A DNA stretch of 64,000 bases. It comes from Arthrobacter ramosus (GTDB lineage: Bacteria; Actinomycetota; Actinomycetes; Actinomycetales; Micrococcaceae). The notes below the pieces were generated by a model. The model made no database searches and was not told where the DNA came from. It saw only the letters and a program-made list of their open reading frames with translations. This document shows positions 25,681 through 34,332 of this stretch, one piece after another; positions within the stretch are counted from its first letter, which is position 1; every line of letters begins with the position of its first letter. Made by a program: the position numbers and the translations under genes. The DNA is taken from positions 1,674,001-1,738,000 of the forward strand of contig NZ_BAAAWN010000001.1 of the NCBI RefSeq assembly GCF_039535095.1, read 5' to 3'.

Positions 25681-26738
25681 TGAGCGGCTTCCAGCTTCCC
25701 CAGTCTTCACCCGCCGTCGTGGCGCACGCCGCCGGCGACCTTCGCATCGAGGACATAGCCCTCGTTGTTCCCACCCCTGACCAGGCGGTCGTCGAGATCG
25801 CTTACGGTGGCATCTGCGGCTCGGACCTGCACTACTGGCTCCATGGCGCGGCGGGGGAATCGATCCTCAAAGCTCCCATGGTGCTCGGTCACGAAATCGT
25901 CGGCACCGTTGTCCAGCAGGCCGCCGATGGCAGCGGCCCGGCAGCCGGAACCGCCGTCGCCGTCCACCCCGCGACCCCCGCCCCGGGTGCGGCCAGATAT
26001 CCGGAAGACCGGCCCAACCTTTCTCCGGGCTGCACCTACCTCGGCAGTGCGGCACGGTACCCGCACACGGACGGTGCCTTCAGCCGCTACGCGACCCTGC
26101 CGTCCCGCATGCTCCGGGGCCTTCCGTCCACGCTGGACTTGCGCACGGCGGCGCTTGTGGAGCCGGCCAGCGTTGCCTGGCATGCCGTCGCCCGCGCGGG
26201 GGACGTGGCCGGAAAGACGGCGCTGGTGATCGGAAGCGGTCCGATCGGCGCGCTGGCAGTCGCTGTCCTCAAGCGCGCGGGGGCAACCCGGATCGTGGCC
26301 GTCGACATGCATGACAAGCCTCTTGAGATCGCGCGTGCAGTGGGCGCCGACGAAGTTCTCAAGGGCGATGACGCAGAGGCAATCGCCGCCGTGGAAGCCG
26401 ATGTCGTCATCGAGTCCTCCGGCAGCCACTTCGGACTGGCATCGGCCATCAAGGGCGCAGTACGCGGTGGGAAAGTGGTCATGGTCGGGCTGTTGCCCTC
26501 GGGACCGCAGCCGGTCTTCATTTCGCTGGCCATCACCCGCGAGCTCGAACTGCTCGGTTCCTTCCGTTTCAACGACGAGATCGACGAGGTCATTGCGGCG
26601 CTCGCGGACGGTTCGCTCTACGTGGATCCGGTGGTGACCCACGAATTCACGCTGGACCGCGGCCTGGAGGCCTTCGAGGTGGCCAGGAACTCTGCCGAAT
26701 CCGGAAAGGTCCTGCTGAACTTCCAGCCTGTGGCCTAA
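25680..26738 (+). CDS. Zinc-dependent dehydrogenase, L-idonate 5-dehydrogenase-like (IdnD type)
   Basis: A 352-residue medium-chain alcohol dehydrogenase. Catalytic zinc ligands are visible as Cys in YGGICGSDLHYW and the His-Glu pair in VLGHEIVGTV; the Rossmann motif is VIGSGPIGALAVAVLKRAG. The lobe that normally carries the four-Cys structural zinc site reads PEDRPNLSPGCTYLGSAA, with only one Cys, as in idonate dehydrogenases. L-idonate 5-dehydrogenase makes 5-ketogluconate, the substrate of the SDR encoded just upstream. Start ATG 25680 overlaps that gene's stop. The longer frame from 25440 overlaps the SDR and is not credible. Confidence 0.87.
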   Translation: MSGFQLPQSSPAVVAHAAGDLRIEDIALVVPTPDQAVVEIAYGGICGSDLHYWLHGAAGESILKAPMVLGHEIVGTVVQQAADGSGPAAGTAVAVHPATPAPGAARYPEDRPNLSPGCTYLGSAARYPHTDGAFSRYATLPSRMLRGLPSTLDLRTAALVEPASVAWHAVARAGDVAGKTALVIGSGPIGALAVAVLKRAGATRIVAVDMHDKPLEIARAVGADEVLKGDDAEAIAAVEADVVIESSGSHFGLASAIKGAVRGGKVVMVGLLPSGPQPVFISLAITRELELLGSFRFNDEIDEVIAALADGSLYVDPVVTHEFTLDRGLEAFEVARNSAESGKVLLNFQPVA

Positions 26739-26761
26739 CCTCCCAGGCAATCAGCCGATCA

Positions 26762-26794
26762 GCGGACCAGTCGGGCGGCGGACCAGTCGGGCGG
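26762..26794. repeat. Tandem 16-bp repeat in a gene-end spacer
   Basis: CGGACCAGTCGGGCGG is present twice back to back, at 26763-26778 and 26779-26794, between convergent genes. Confidence 0.7.
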
Positions 26795-26811
26795 CGCCGG
26801 CGGTCCAGCCG

Positions 26812-27540
26812 TCAGCGCCGCTCGACTGGAACGAATACCCGTGGCTGGCCTTCCCAGCCCGGTGACAGGTCCGCGATCGTCTCCCGCATGATGTTGGACG
26901 AGGCCTCGCGGGCCTTGTCGCCGTCTCCGTCCCTGATGCCCTGGGCTACATCCAGATGCCATTGCAGGGCCGCTTCCTTCGGATGTTCCGGCATGAGGCC
27001 GTGAACCGTCCGGCCGGTGAGCGTCTCCGTGACCTGCCCGATCAGGTTCGCGAACATTTCATTGCCGGAACCGGAGAGCACCAGGGCGTGAAAGCGGATG
27101 TCGAGGTCCAGGAAGGTGGGCATGTCGCCCGCACGCCCTGCTTCCCGCATGGCCAGGGAGATGTCCACCAGCTCGCCGCGCAGGAACTCCGGAGCGTTTT
27201 CCGCGGCCAGTTCCGCGGCTACAGGCTCGACGGCGGAGCGGAGTTCGGCGAGGGAGCGCAACTGTGCGCCGCGGCCTTCTCCGGCCAGCCGCCAGCGGAT
27301 GACAAGCGGATCGAAGGGATTCCAGCGGTGCGCAGGGAGGACCCGGATGCCAACACGCTTGATGGTTTCAACCAGTCCCAAAGACTGCAGTACCCTGACG
27401 GCCTCCCGTACCACCGACCGCGACACTTTGAGCTCCTCCTCAAGGTGCTCAGCCAACATGACGTGACCGGTGGGGAGCATACCGCCGACGATCCTGGTAC
27501 CCAGGTGCTCGACAGCGCGGTAGTGGAGACTGGTTGACAT
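26812..27540 (-). CDS. GntR-family (FadR/FCD) transcriptional regulator
   Basis: A 242-residue regulator. The N-terminal winged helix is AVEHLGTRIVGGMLPTGHVM followed by LEEELKVSRSVVREAVRVLQ, the standard GntR motif. The FCD ligand domain has the metal-binding Asp and His residues in LDLDIRFHALVLSGSGN, HLDVAQGIRDGD and related helices. The frame is open to 27666, but only from ATG 27540 does it match family N-termini. It is divergent from gnd and convergent with the idonate genes, so it probably senses gluconate or a related sugar acid and controls gnd, the idonate genes, or both. Confidence 0.9.
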   Translation of the reverse strand: MSTSLHYRAVEHLGTRIVGGMLPTGHVMLAEHLEEELKVSRSVVREAVRVLQSLGLVETIKRVGIRVLPAHRWNPFDPLVIRWRLAGEGRGAQLRSLAELRSAVEPVAAELAAENAPEFLRGELVDISLAMREAGRAGDMPTFLDLDIRFHALVLSGSGNEMFANLIGQVTETLTGRTVHGLMPEHPKEAALQWHLDVAQGIRDGDGDKAREASSNIMRETIADLSPGWEGQPRVFVPVERR

Positions 27541-27685
27541 AGTCGTAAGCATAGTGGCGTTGACCGCTCCGCCACCGGAAGCCCCGAGCGTGGGGAAACT
27601 CCCCACGGCGCTGGCTCGCAACATAGACTCTTTTGTGACGCGGACGTTTCCAAAACGTGGGCGCAACTTTCCCCGACGTGGTCCG

Positions 27686-27731
27686 AATACGTATGGTTTA
27701 TTGCAGCTACTGCTCTAGAAAGCGTTTCCTC
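27686..27731. promoter_or_regulatory. Palindromes in the gntR-gnd intergenic region
   Basis: ATACGTAT (27688-27695) is a short perfect palindrome suited to a GntR half-site pair. TAGAAAGCGTTTCCT (about 27716-27730) resembles a LacI/CcpA-type catabolite site with a central CG. Both precede gnd by 45-90 bp. Assignment to a regulator is inference. Confidence 0.4.
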
Positions 27732-27774
27732 GCTCCTAGCAGGACTCAATGCACAAGAATGAATTGGAGTTTTG

Positions 27775-29211
27775 ATGTCAGCACACATCGGTGTCACCGG
27801 CCTCGCGGTGATGGGCGCCAATCTGGCCCGCAACCTGGCCCGCAACGGCTTCACCGTTGCCCTGCACAACCGCTCCGTCGAAAAGACCGACGCCCTGCTG
27901 GCCAAGCACGGCACGGACGGCGACTTCATCCGCACGGAAACCCTCCAGGAACTCGTGGACTCCCTCGAGAAGCCCCGCCGCGTCCTGATCATGGTGAAGG
28001 CCGGCAAGCCGGTTGACGCCGTCATCGACCAGCTCGTTCCCTTGCTCGAACCCGGCGACATCGTGATCGACGCCGGCAACTCGCACTACGAGGACACCCG
28101 CCGCCGCGAATCCGCGCTGGCCGAAAAGGACCTGCACTTCGTGGGCGTCGGCGTTTCCGGCGGCGAAGAGGGCGCCCTCAACGGCCCCTCCATCATGCCC
28201 GGTGGTTCCAAGGAGTCCTACGACGCCCTGGGTCCGCTGCTCGAAAAGATCTCCGCCAAGGTTGACGGCAAGCCCTGCTGCGCCTGGATCGGCACCGACG
28301 GCGCCGGACACTTCGTCAAGATGGTCCACAACGGCATCGAATACGCCGACATGCAGGTCATCGGTGAAGCCTTCGATCTCCTGCGCTCCGGCGCCGGCAT
28401 CGAGCCGGCCGAACAGTCCAGGATCTTCGCCGAATGGAACAAGGGCGAACTCGCTTCCTTCCTGATCGAAATCTCCGCAGAGGTCCTGGGCCACGTCGAC
28501 GCCAAGACGGGCAAGCCGTTCGTCGATGTCGTCGTCGACGCCGCCGGCCAGAAGGGCACCGGCCGCTGGACCGTCATCTCCGCGCTCGAGCTCGGCTCCC
28601 CGGTGTCGGGCATCGCAGAGTCCGTCTTCGCCCGGGCCCTCTCTTCCCAGGCGGAACAGCGCAAGCTTGGCCAGGAGCTGCTCGCGGGCGAGGAAATCGA
28701 CGTCGAGGTCCCCGAGAACTTCGTCGAGGACGTCCGCCAGGCGCTCTACGCCTCCAAGCTGGTGTCCTACGCCCAGGGCCTGGACATGCTGACCTCCGCC
28801 GCGAAGGAATACGGCTGGGACCTCAAGCTCGATGAAATCGCCTCGCTGTGGCGCGGCGGCTGCATCATCCGCGCCGAGCTGCTCAAGGAAATCACCAACG
28901 CCTACGCAGCCGAAGAGAAGCCGGCCAACCTGCTGTTCGCCCCGGCTTTCACCAAGGCGATCGCCGGCGCGCTGCCGGCCTGGCGCCGCGTGGTGGCAAC
29001 GGCTGTCCAGCTGGGCATCCCGGTCCCCGTGTTCTCCTCCTCGCTGGCCTACTACGACGGACTTCGCCGCAAGCGCCTCGCCGCAGCGGTCATCCAGGGA
29101 CAGCGCGACCTCTTCGGCGCGCACACCTACGGCCGCGTTGACGCCGAAGGCACCTTCCACACCCTGTGGGGCGAAGACAAGTCCGAGATCTCCGCAGTCG
29201 ACACCCACTAA
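27775..29211 (+). CDS. gnd: 6-phosphogluconate dehydrogenase, decarboxylating
   Basis: Oxidises 6-phosphogluconate to ribulose 5-phosphate in the pentose phosphate pathway. At 478 residues it is the long, homodimeric NADP-type enzyme. Motifs in order: IGVTGLAVMGANLARNLARN (cofactor), VGVSGGEEGALNGPSIMPGG and FVKMVHNGIEYADMQ with the catalytic Lys and Glu region, and the C-terminal LRRKRLAAAVIQGQRDLFGA. GGAG just upstream supports ATG 27775. Next to a GntR regulator and the gluconate-forming genes, it is placed to draw gluconate carbon into the pathway once phosphorylated; no gluconate kinase is in the window. Confidence 0.96.
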   Translation: MSAHIGVTGLAVMGANLARNLARNGFTVALHNRSVEKTDALLAKHGTDGDFIRTETLQELVDSLEKPRRVLIMVKAGKPVDAVIDQLVPLLEPGDIVIDAGNSHYEDTRRRESALAEKDLHFVGVGVSGGEEGALNGPSIMPGGSKESYDALGPLLEKISAKVDGKPCCAWIGTDGAGHFVKMVHNGIEYADMQVIGEAFDLLRSGAGIEPAEQSRIFAEWNKGELASFLIEISAEVLGHVDAKTGKPFVDVVVDAAGQKGTGRWTVISALELGSPVSGIAESVFARALSSQAEQRKLGQELLAGEEIDVEVPENFVEDVRQALYASKLVSYAQGLDMLTSAAKEYGWDLKLDEIASLWRGGCIIRAELLKEITNAYAAEEKPANLLFAPAFTKAIAGALPAWRRVVATAVQLGIPVPVFSSSLAYYDGLRRKRLAAAVIQGQRDLFGAHTYGRVDAEGTFHTLWGEDKSEISAVDTH

Positions 29212-29215
29212 CGAT

Positions 29216-29239
29216 TGGGGCAGGCCCTTTCCTGCCCCA
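29216..29239 (+). terminator. gnd terminator; short relative of the 63-bp repeat family
   Basis: TGGGGCAGG-CCCTTT-CCTGCCCCA is a perfect 9-bp stem. The flanks (GAT before, CTCT after) and the arm match the ends of the tandem repeat unit at 55811-56062. Confidence 0.85.
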
Positions 29240-29346
29240 CTCTGTTCAAGTCAAAGGCCGACGGCTCCGCGTTACTGTGGAGGCGCCGGCCTTTGCCGTA
29301 GGTACGTCCTGAAGGAAAACACCACCCGTCACACGAGGAGCAGTCC

Positions 29347-30180
29347 ATGCCGCAACGCGTCGCATTTGTCACAGGTGCGTCAACCGGAATCGGTTTCGAA
29401 GCCGCCATCAAGCTCAGCAAGGCAGGGATGGTCGTGTACGCGGGGGCGCGGCGGGTCGAAAAGATGGAGCCGCTCAAAACCCACGGAATCAAGGTGTTGT
29501 CCTTGGACGTCACTGAGGATGACTCGATGAAGGCCGCCGTGGACCTTGTCCTGGCTGATCAGGGACGGATCGACGTACTGGTCAACAACGCCGGATACGG
29601 GTCCTACGGTTCCTTGGAGGAGGTTCCGCTGGATGAGGGCCGGCGCCAGTTCGAGGTCAACGTCTTCGGTCTCGCCCGGATGTCCCAGCTGGTGATTCCC
29701 GTGATGCGTGCTGCGGCTTCCGGCAGGATCATCAACGTGTCCTCGATCGGCGGCAAAATGTATGAACCGCTGGGCGCCTGGTACCACGCGACAAAATTCG
29801 CCGTCGAGGGCCTTAGCGACTCGCTGCGCCTGGAACTGAGGCCCCACGGCATCGACGTCGCAATCATCGAGCCTGCCGGCACGGACACTGAATGGGGAAC
29901 CATCGCGGGGGAGAGCCTGCTGACGGTCTCGGGACATGGACCGTATCGAGAACAGGCCGGGATCGTGGCGGCCGCCCTGGCATCGACCTCGGGAACCGCT
30001 CTTTCGACGCACCCGCGTACCGTGGCGGGCGCCATCGTCCATGCGGCGACTTCGCGAAGGCCCAGGACCCGTTACCCGGTGGGCAGGGGAGCCTGGACCA
30101 TCCTGGCCTTACGGAGGGTGCTTCCCGACCGGGCCTTCGACACCGTTTTCTGGAACGGTTACAAACGCTTTTCCGGCTAG
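29347..30180 (+). CDS. Short-chain dehydrogenase/reductase
   Basis: A 277-residue classical SDR. It has TGASTGIG near the N-terminus, [10 protein letters not shown], the catalytic Ser in [11 protein letters not shown] and the YxxxK pair in [14 protein letters not shown]. Substrate-side features ([20 protein letters not shown]) are typical of the oxidoreductases with an NAG[YF]G motif that act on retinol-, steroid- or acyl-like ketones; the true substrate is not evident. GAGGAG precedes ATG 29347. The stop overlaps the cysE stop by four bases, tail to tail. Confidence 0.88.
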   Translation: MPQRVAFVTGASTGIGFEAAIKLSKAGMVVYAGARRVEKMEPLKTHGIKVLSLDVTEDDSMKAAVDLVLADQGRIDVLVNNAGYGSYGSLEEVPLDEGRRQFEVNVFGLARMSQLVIPVMRAAASGRIINVSSIGGKMYEPLGAWYHATKFAVEGLSDSLRLELRPHGIDVAIIEPAGTDTEWGTIAGESLLTVSGHGPYREQAGIVAAALASTSGTALSTHPRTVAGAIVHAATSRRPRTRYPVGRGAWTILALRRVLPDRAFDTVFWNGYKRFSG

Positions 30181-30761
30181 ATCCGGTACTCGATGTAGTA
30201 CTCGGCGGGATCGACGGCGGGTTTCGTTTCGCTCTTGGCATCACGGTGCCGCCACGTTGCTGGGACGCCGGTGATGATCGACTCGGGCGGTGCGTCCTTG
30301 ACCACGACGGCGTTGGCGCCTATCGCACTGTCGGCGCCTATGGTGATGGGACCAAGGACCTTGGCCCCGGCTCCGATAGTGACCCGATCCCCGATGGTGG
30401 GGTGGCGCTTGACCTTGGCCAAGGAACGGCCGCCCAGCGTCACACCGTGGTAGATCATGACGTCTTCGCCGATCTCGGCGGTCTCACCGATGACCACGCC
30501 CATGCCGTGGTCAATGAAGAACCTGCGGCCGATGGTCGCGCCGGGGTGGATCTCGATCCCGGTCAGGAAGCGCGCAAGCTGGGAAATGAGCCGTGCCGGG
30601 AAGCGGAGCTCAGGGTTTTGCCACAATTTGTGCGTCAGGCGGTGCGCCCAGATGGCGTGCAGGCCGGAGTAGGCAAAAAAGTTCTCAAAGGAGCCTCGGG
30701 CCGCCGGGTCATGTGACCGGGCGGCCTCGAGGTCCTCCATAAGTCTTGCGAAGAAGCTCAC
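30177..30761 (-). CDS. cysE: Serine O-acetyltransferase
   Basis: Acetylates L-serine from acetyl-CoA, the first step of cysteine synthesis. The 194-residue protein is the short form. It has an N-terminal helical region, then left-handed beta-helix hexapeptide repeats ([40 protein letters not shown]). The catalytic His pair lies in FIDHGMG and [10 protein letters not shown]. The C-terminal tail lacks the terminal Ile-containing peptide in a strict sense, though the last residue is Ile (YYIEYRI), compatible with docking to CysK in a cysteine synthase complex. cysK lies immediately upstream on the same strand, 50 bp away. Confidence 0.95.
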   Translation of the reverse strand: MSFFARLMEDLEAARSHDPAARGSFENFFAYSGLHAIWAHRLTHKLWQNPELRFPARLISQLARFLTGIEIHPGATIGRRFFIDHGMGVVIGETAEIGEDVMIYHGVTLGGRSLAKVKRHPTIGDRVTIGAGAKVLGPITIGADSAIGANAVVVKDAPPESIITGVPATWRHRDAKSETKPAVDPAEYYIEYRI

Positions 30762-30811
30762 AAAGACCTTTCTACAGGAAATGAAAGAAAGCGGTTGCGC
30801 GGGGTCCGCAA

Positions 30812-31747
30812 TCAGCCGCGAATGTCGTCAAAAAGCACCGTGGAGATGTAACGTTCGCCGAAGTCGGGAACGATTGCCACGATGAGCTTGTCCTTGTTCT
30901 CCGGACGCTTCGCGAGCTCCAGTGCGCCCCAGACGGCCGCGCCGGCCGAGATGCCGCCCAGGATGCCTTCCTTGGTGCCGAGGGCACGTGCGGTGGCAAC
31001 TGAGTCCTCGAGGGTTGCGTCGAGAACCTCGTCGTAGACGTTGGTGTCCAGGATTTCCGGAATGAAGTTCGCACCCAGGCCCTGGATCTTGTGCGGGCCG
31101 GGGGCGCCGCCGTTCAGGATGGGGGAGTCCTTGGGCTCAACGGCCACGATCTGGATTTCGGGCTTGCGCTCCTTCAGGACCTGCCCGACGCCGGTGATGG
31201 TGCCTCCCGTGCCGACGCCGCCGACGAAGATGTCCACGCCACCGTCGGTGTCTGCCCAGATTTCCTCGGCCGTGGTGGTGCGGTGGATCTCCGGGTTTGC
31301 CTCGTTGGCGAACTGCTGGGCCCAGACGGAGTTCTCGGTGTTGGCCACGATTTCCTGGGCCTTTTCGACGGCGCCGCGCATGCCTTCCGATCCGGGGGTC
31401 AGGACAATCTCAGCACCGTAGGCGCGCAGCATGACGCGGCGCTCGGTGGACATGGTTTCCGGCATGGTCAGGATGACCTTGTAACCACGCGCCGCGCCGA
31501 CCAGGGCCAGTGCGATGCCGGTGTTGCCGGAGGTTCCCTCGACGATGGTGCCGCCCGGTTTCAGCGCACCGGACTTCTCGGCGGCGTCGACGATGGCGAC
31601 GCCGATACGGTCCTTCACGCTATTGGCGGGGTTGTAGAACTCCAGCTTCACGGCAACCGTGGCGTCCAAGCCTTCGGTGAGCCTGTTCAAGCGGACCAGG
31701 GGGGTTCCGCCGATCAGCTGGGTGACGTCGTCGTAGATCCGTGCCAT
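30812..31747 (-). CDS. cysK: Cysteine synthase A (O-acetylserine sulfhydrylase)
   Basis: Pyridoxal-phosphate enzyme making cysteine from O-acetylserine and sulfide. It has 311 residues. The PLP Lys is K45 in [11 protein letters not shown], the substrate loop is [13 protein letters not shown] (~69-81), and the phosphate-binding Gly-Thr loop is [13 protein letters not shown]. The order cysK-cysE, transcribed leftwards, forms a two-gene cysteine operon. A typical CysK length and intact motifs argue against a cystathionine beta-synthase. Confidence 0.96.
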   Translation of the reverse strand: MARIYDDVTQLIGGTPLVRLNRLTEGLDATVAVKLEFYNPANSVKDRIGVAIVDAAEKSGALKPGGTIVEGTSGNTGIALALVGAARGYKVILTMPETMSTERRVMLRAYGAEIVLTPGSEGMRGAVEKAQEIVANTENSVWAQQFANEANPEIHRTTTAEEIWADTDGGVDIFVGGVGTGGTITGVGQVLKERKPEIQIVAVEPKDSPILNGGAPGPHKIQGLGANFIPEILDTNVYDEVLDATLEDSVATARALGTKEGILGGISAGAAVWGALELAKRPENKDKLIVAIVPDFGERYISTVLFDDIRG

Positions 31748-31822
31748 GTAATCATGCCTATTCTCTGAATTCGCTGAAATAGCTACTGCTGAGGTCAGCC
31801 TAACGAGCGGTGCTACACGCTG

Positions 31823-32347
31823 CTACGCGCGGAGCCACGAAGAGTAATATTTCCGGGCCTTGGCCAGCTTGGGGTTGATGATCACCTGGCAATAGCCTTG
31901 CTCCGGGAACTTGGCGTAGTAGTCCTGGTGGATGGATTCCGCTTCGTAGAATTCCGGCAGCCTGCTGACCTCGGTCACAATCGGCTTGGACCACAGTTCC
32001 TGGTTCCGCAGGATGGCCTCTTCGAAGAGGATTTTTTCTTCCGTGGTGGTGTAGAACATCGAGGAACGGTACTGGGTTCCGACGTCGTAGCCCTGGCGGT
32101 TGAGCGTGGTGGGATCATGCAGTGCAAAGAACATGTCAAGGATGATGTCCGCCGGAATGATGTCCTCGTCGAAAGTCACGGCGACGACCTCCGCGTGGCC
32201 CGTCATTCCGGAGCACACATCGTAATAGTCAGGATTCCGGATGTGCCCGCCCGTGTAACCGGAAACCACGGAACTGACGCCCTTGGTCTTCTGATAGACG
32301 GCGTCGAGGCACCAGAAGCAGCCTCCACCAAGTACAAAAGTTTTCAT
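31823..32347 (-). CDS. msrA: Peptide methionine sulfoxide reductase MsrA
   Basis: Repairs methionine-S-sulfoxide in proteins. The 174-residue product starts MKTFVLGGGCFWCLDAVYQ: the catalytic Cys is C10 in GCFWC, with C13 next to it. Downstream are GYTGGHIRNPDYYDVCSGMTGHAE and YRSSMFYTTTEE, both family signatures. The frame is open to 32389, but the conserved N-terminus begins at ATG 32347. It stands alone between cysK and the divergent NIF3 gene. Confidence 0.95.
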   Translation of the reverse strand: MKTFVLGGGCFWCLDAVYQKTKGVSSVVSGYTGGHIRNPDYYDVCSGMTGHAEVVAVTFDEDIIPADIILDMFFALHDPTTLNRQGYDVGTQYRSSMFYTTTEEKILFEEAILRNQELWSKPIVTEVSRLPEFYEAESIHQDYYAKFPEQGYCQVIINPKLAKARKYYSSWLRA

Positions 32348-32493
32348 GATCTCTTCAATGGCTGGGAGTCCCGGATGATTCCCGCACAACCTTACGGGAC
32401 TGTGACGGCGCAGACCCGGCCAGTGGCAACAATCTCAAACAGTCCGGTTGCGGCAACCGCGACTTGGCCGCCGGATGCGCAAGAATGTAATGC

Positions 32494-33411
32494 ATGGAAG
32501 CTGTGAACACCGCGGTTGCAGATACAGGATCCGGCGAAGAACCGGAGAATGGTGCAGCCGGAACTCCAAGAGCCAGCACCCCTACCCTAGGTCAGGTCTT
32601 ATTGGCAGTGGAGGAGCTCTGGCCGGAATCGCTCGCCGAGGAATGGGACGAGGTAGGACTGGTGGTCGGACGGCCAACCGCCACCGTCACCAAGGTCATG
32701 TTCGCTGTGGATCCGACCCTCGCCGCCATTGAAGAAGCCATTGAATGGGGCGCTGAGCTCCTCGTTACGCACCATCCCTTGCTGCTCAAGGGCGTCACCT
32801 CCGTTGCCGCCACGAGCGCCAAAGGCCTTGCTGTCCATCGGCTCATTGAGTCAGGTACCGGGCTGCTGACCGTGCACACGAACGGGGACTCCGCCGTCGG
32901 AGGCGTTTCCGATGTCCTCGCCGACGCGTTCGGGCTCGACAACGTCGTCCCGCTGGCTCCTGCGGCCCACGGCCTGCCGGAAGAGGGCATCGGCCGGGTC
33001 GGCGACCTGCCCGAACTCATGACCCTGGGAGATTTCGCCGCGCGGGTGTTCGAGATCCTGCCCTCAGTGGCCGGTGGCGTGCGGGTCGCCGGGGACAAGG
33101 ACGGGCTCGTGCGCCGCGTGGCTGTTTGCGGCGGAGCCGGAGACAGTCTCTTCGACGCGGTCCGGGCCAGCCAGGCGGACATCTACGTCACCGCGGATAT
33201 GCGGCACCACCCGGCGTCCGAGGCCCGCGAAGCTGCCGTTAACGGCAGGCCGTACCTCGTTGACGTATCGCATTTCGCGAGCGAGTGGCTGTGGCTGCCC
33301 GCCGCGGCCGAAGCGCTCGGCAACGTGCTCGCCGACCAGGGCCACGACGTCGAGATCCGGGTGGCTTCCACCAACAGCGATCCCTGGGACTTCATTCTGA
33401 CTCCCGGCTAA
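32494..33411 (+). CDS. Nif3-like dinuclear metal-centre protein
   Basis: A NIF3/YbgI family protein of 305 residues with an unconserved, acidic N-terminal ~30 residues. Metal ligands are visible: the LLVTHHPLLLKGV His pair (~residues 93-100), VHTNGDSAVGGVSDVLAD (~131), and the C-terminal VDVSHFASEW with a His and Glu. Members bind two metal ions and form hexameric rings; a GTP cyclohydrolase-type activity has been reported for some, but the physiological role is unclear. It is followed ~100 bp later by the DUF164-type gene, a common actinobacterial pairing. Confidence 0.9.
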   Translation: MEAVNTAVADTGSGEEPENGAAGTPRASTPTLGQVLLAVEELWPESLAEEWDEVGLVVGRPTATVTKVMFAVDPTLAAIEEAIEWGAELLVTHHPLLLKGVTSVAATSAKGLAVHRLIESGTGLLTVHTNGDSAVGGVSDVLADAFGLDNVVPLAPAAHGLPEEGIGRVGDLPELMTLGDFAARVFEILPSVAGGVRVAGDKDGLVRRVAVCGGAGDSLFDAVRASQADIYVTADMRHHPASEAREAAVNGRPYLVDVSHFASEWLWLPAAAEALGNVLADQGHDVEIRVASTNSDPWDFILTPG

Positions 33412-33512
33412 GCGAGGCGAGGGAGCGCGCTAGGCGCTAGAGTCGAAACAAACAGGCCCAAGGCCTGGCTGGGGCTGAATATCATCCCCGGCACGATCAA
33501 GCGGAGGTAAGC

Positions 33513-34250
33513 GTGGCCAAGGCAGCACCGGCGGAACAGTTGAAATTGCTCGAACTGCAGGGGTTGGATGCGAAGCTCAAATCCTTGGCGAACCGCCGTC
33601 GCACTTTGGAGACCGACCCCCGCATCACCGATCTTCGGGACGCCCTCAGCGTGGCCAACGGCTCGCTCGGGACCGCGAAACTTGCCGTCCACGACGCCGA
33701 AACAGAGCTGCGCAGGTCAGAGGCCGACGTCGAGCAAGTGGCTAGCCGCATTGAGCGGGACGAAGCCAGGTTGAACAGCGGCACCGGACTTTCCAAGGAT
33801 CTCGTTGCGCTGCAAAGCGATATCGCCTCGCTGAACAAGCGACGTTCGGACCTTGAGGATGTCGAGCTGGAAATCCTGGAACGCCTGGACGGACTCAGGG
33901 AGCGCCAGGCCGCGCAACAGCAGATCGTCGATGACATCCAGGGTTCCTTCTCCGGGATCCGTGCCGAGCTGGACGCCGCGATCGCCGAGATTGTTGCCGA
34001 AGAGACGGATGTACGCGCTCAGCGGACCGGCTTCGCCGAAGGGCTCGACGCCGGGATGCTGGCCATCTACGAAAAGACCCTTGCCAAGCGTGGGGTGGGG
34101 GCCGCCAGGCTGTTCCACGGCAAGTCCGAAGGCTCGGGGATGACGCTCAGCCCCGGCGACCTTGCCGAGGTCAAGGCCGCTGCCGAAGACGAGATCGTGT
34201 TCTGCCCCGATTCGGGCTGCATCCTGGTGCGCTCCGCCGAGTGGAACTAA
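33513..34250 (+). CDS. Zinc-ribbon domain protein (DUF164 type) with degenerate ribbon
   Basis: A 245-residue protein dominated by a long coiled coil (about residues 5-170, rich in Leu, Glu, Arg and Lys). It ends in the region where family members carry a C4 zinc ribbon. Here the first CxxC is absent (the corresponding text reads HGKSEGSGM), and the second is CPDSGC with a wider spacing before ILVRSAEW. Zinc binding is therefore doubtful. GGAGG is close to GTG 33513. It follows the NIF3 gene. The family's function is not established. Confidence 0.85.
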   Translation: MAKAAPAEQLKLLELQGLDAKLKSLANRRRTLETDPRITDLRDALSVANGSLGTAKLAVHDAETELRRSEADVEQVASRIERDEARLNSGTGLSKDLVALQSDIASLNKRRSDLEDVELEILERLDGLRERQAAQQQIVDDIQGSFSGIRAELDAAIAEIVAEETDVRAQRTGFAEGLDAGMLAIYEKTLAKRGVGAARLFHGKSEGSGMTLSPGDLAEVKAAAEDEIVFCPDSGCILVRSAEWN

Positions 34251-34260
34251 CCGCCCTGTT

Positions 34261-34332
34261 CCCCACCCAACTAGCTCGCATTTAGTGTCGTTTTCACGGC
34301 TGAAAACGACACCTACTGCGAGCTAGTTGGGG
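34261..34332. repeat. Long palindromic repeat (REP-like) at the end of yaaA
   Basis: The outer arms CCAACTAGCTCGCA (34267-34280) and TGCGAGCTAGTTGG (34317-34330) pair perfectly. The inner arms GTGTCGTTTTCA (34285-34296) and TGAAAACGACAC (34301-34312) also pair perfectly around a CGGC loop, with a 4-base internal bulge on each side. The yaaA stop codon (34323-34325 on the minus strand) lies inside the element. It probably doubles as a terminator for both convergent genes and looks like a dispersed intergenic repeat, though only one copy is in the window. Confidence 0.8.

Noticed and set aside
27772..29211. 476-codon open frame opposite gnd
   Set aside because: A shadow of gnd caused by codon bias. 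Products have no recognisable motif, and gnd has complete active-site residues.
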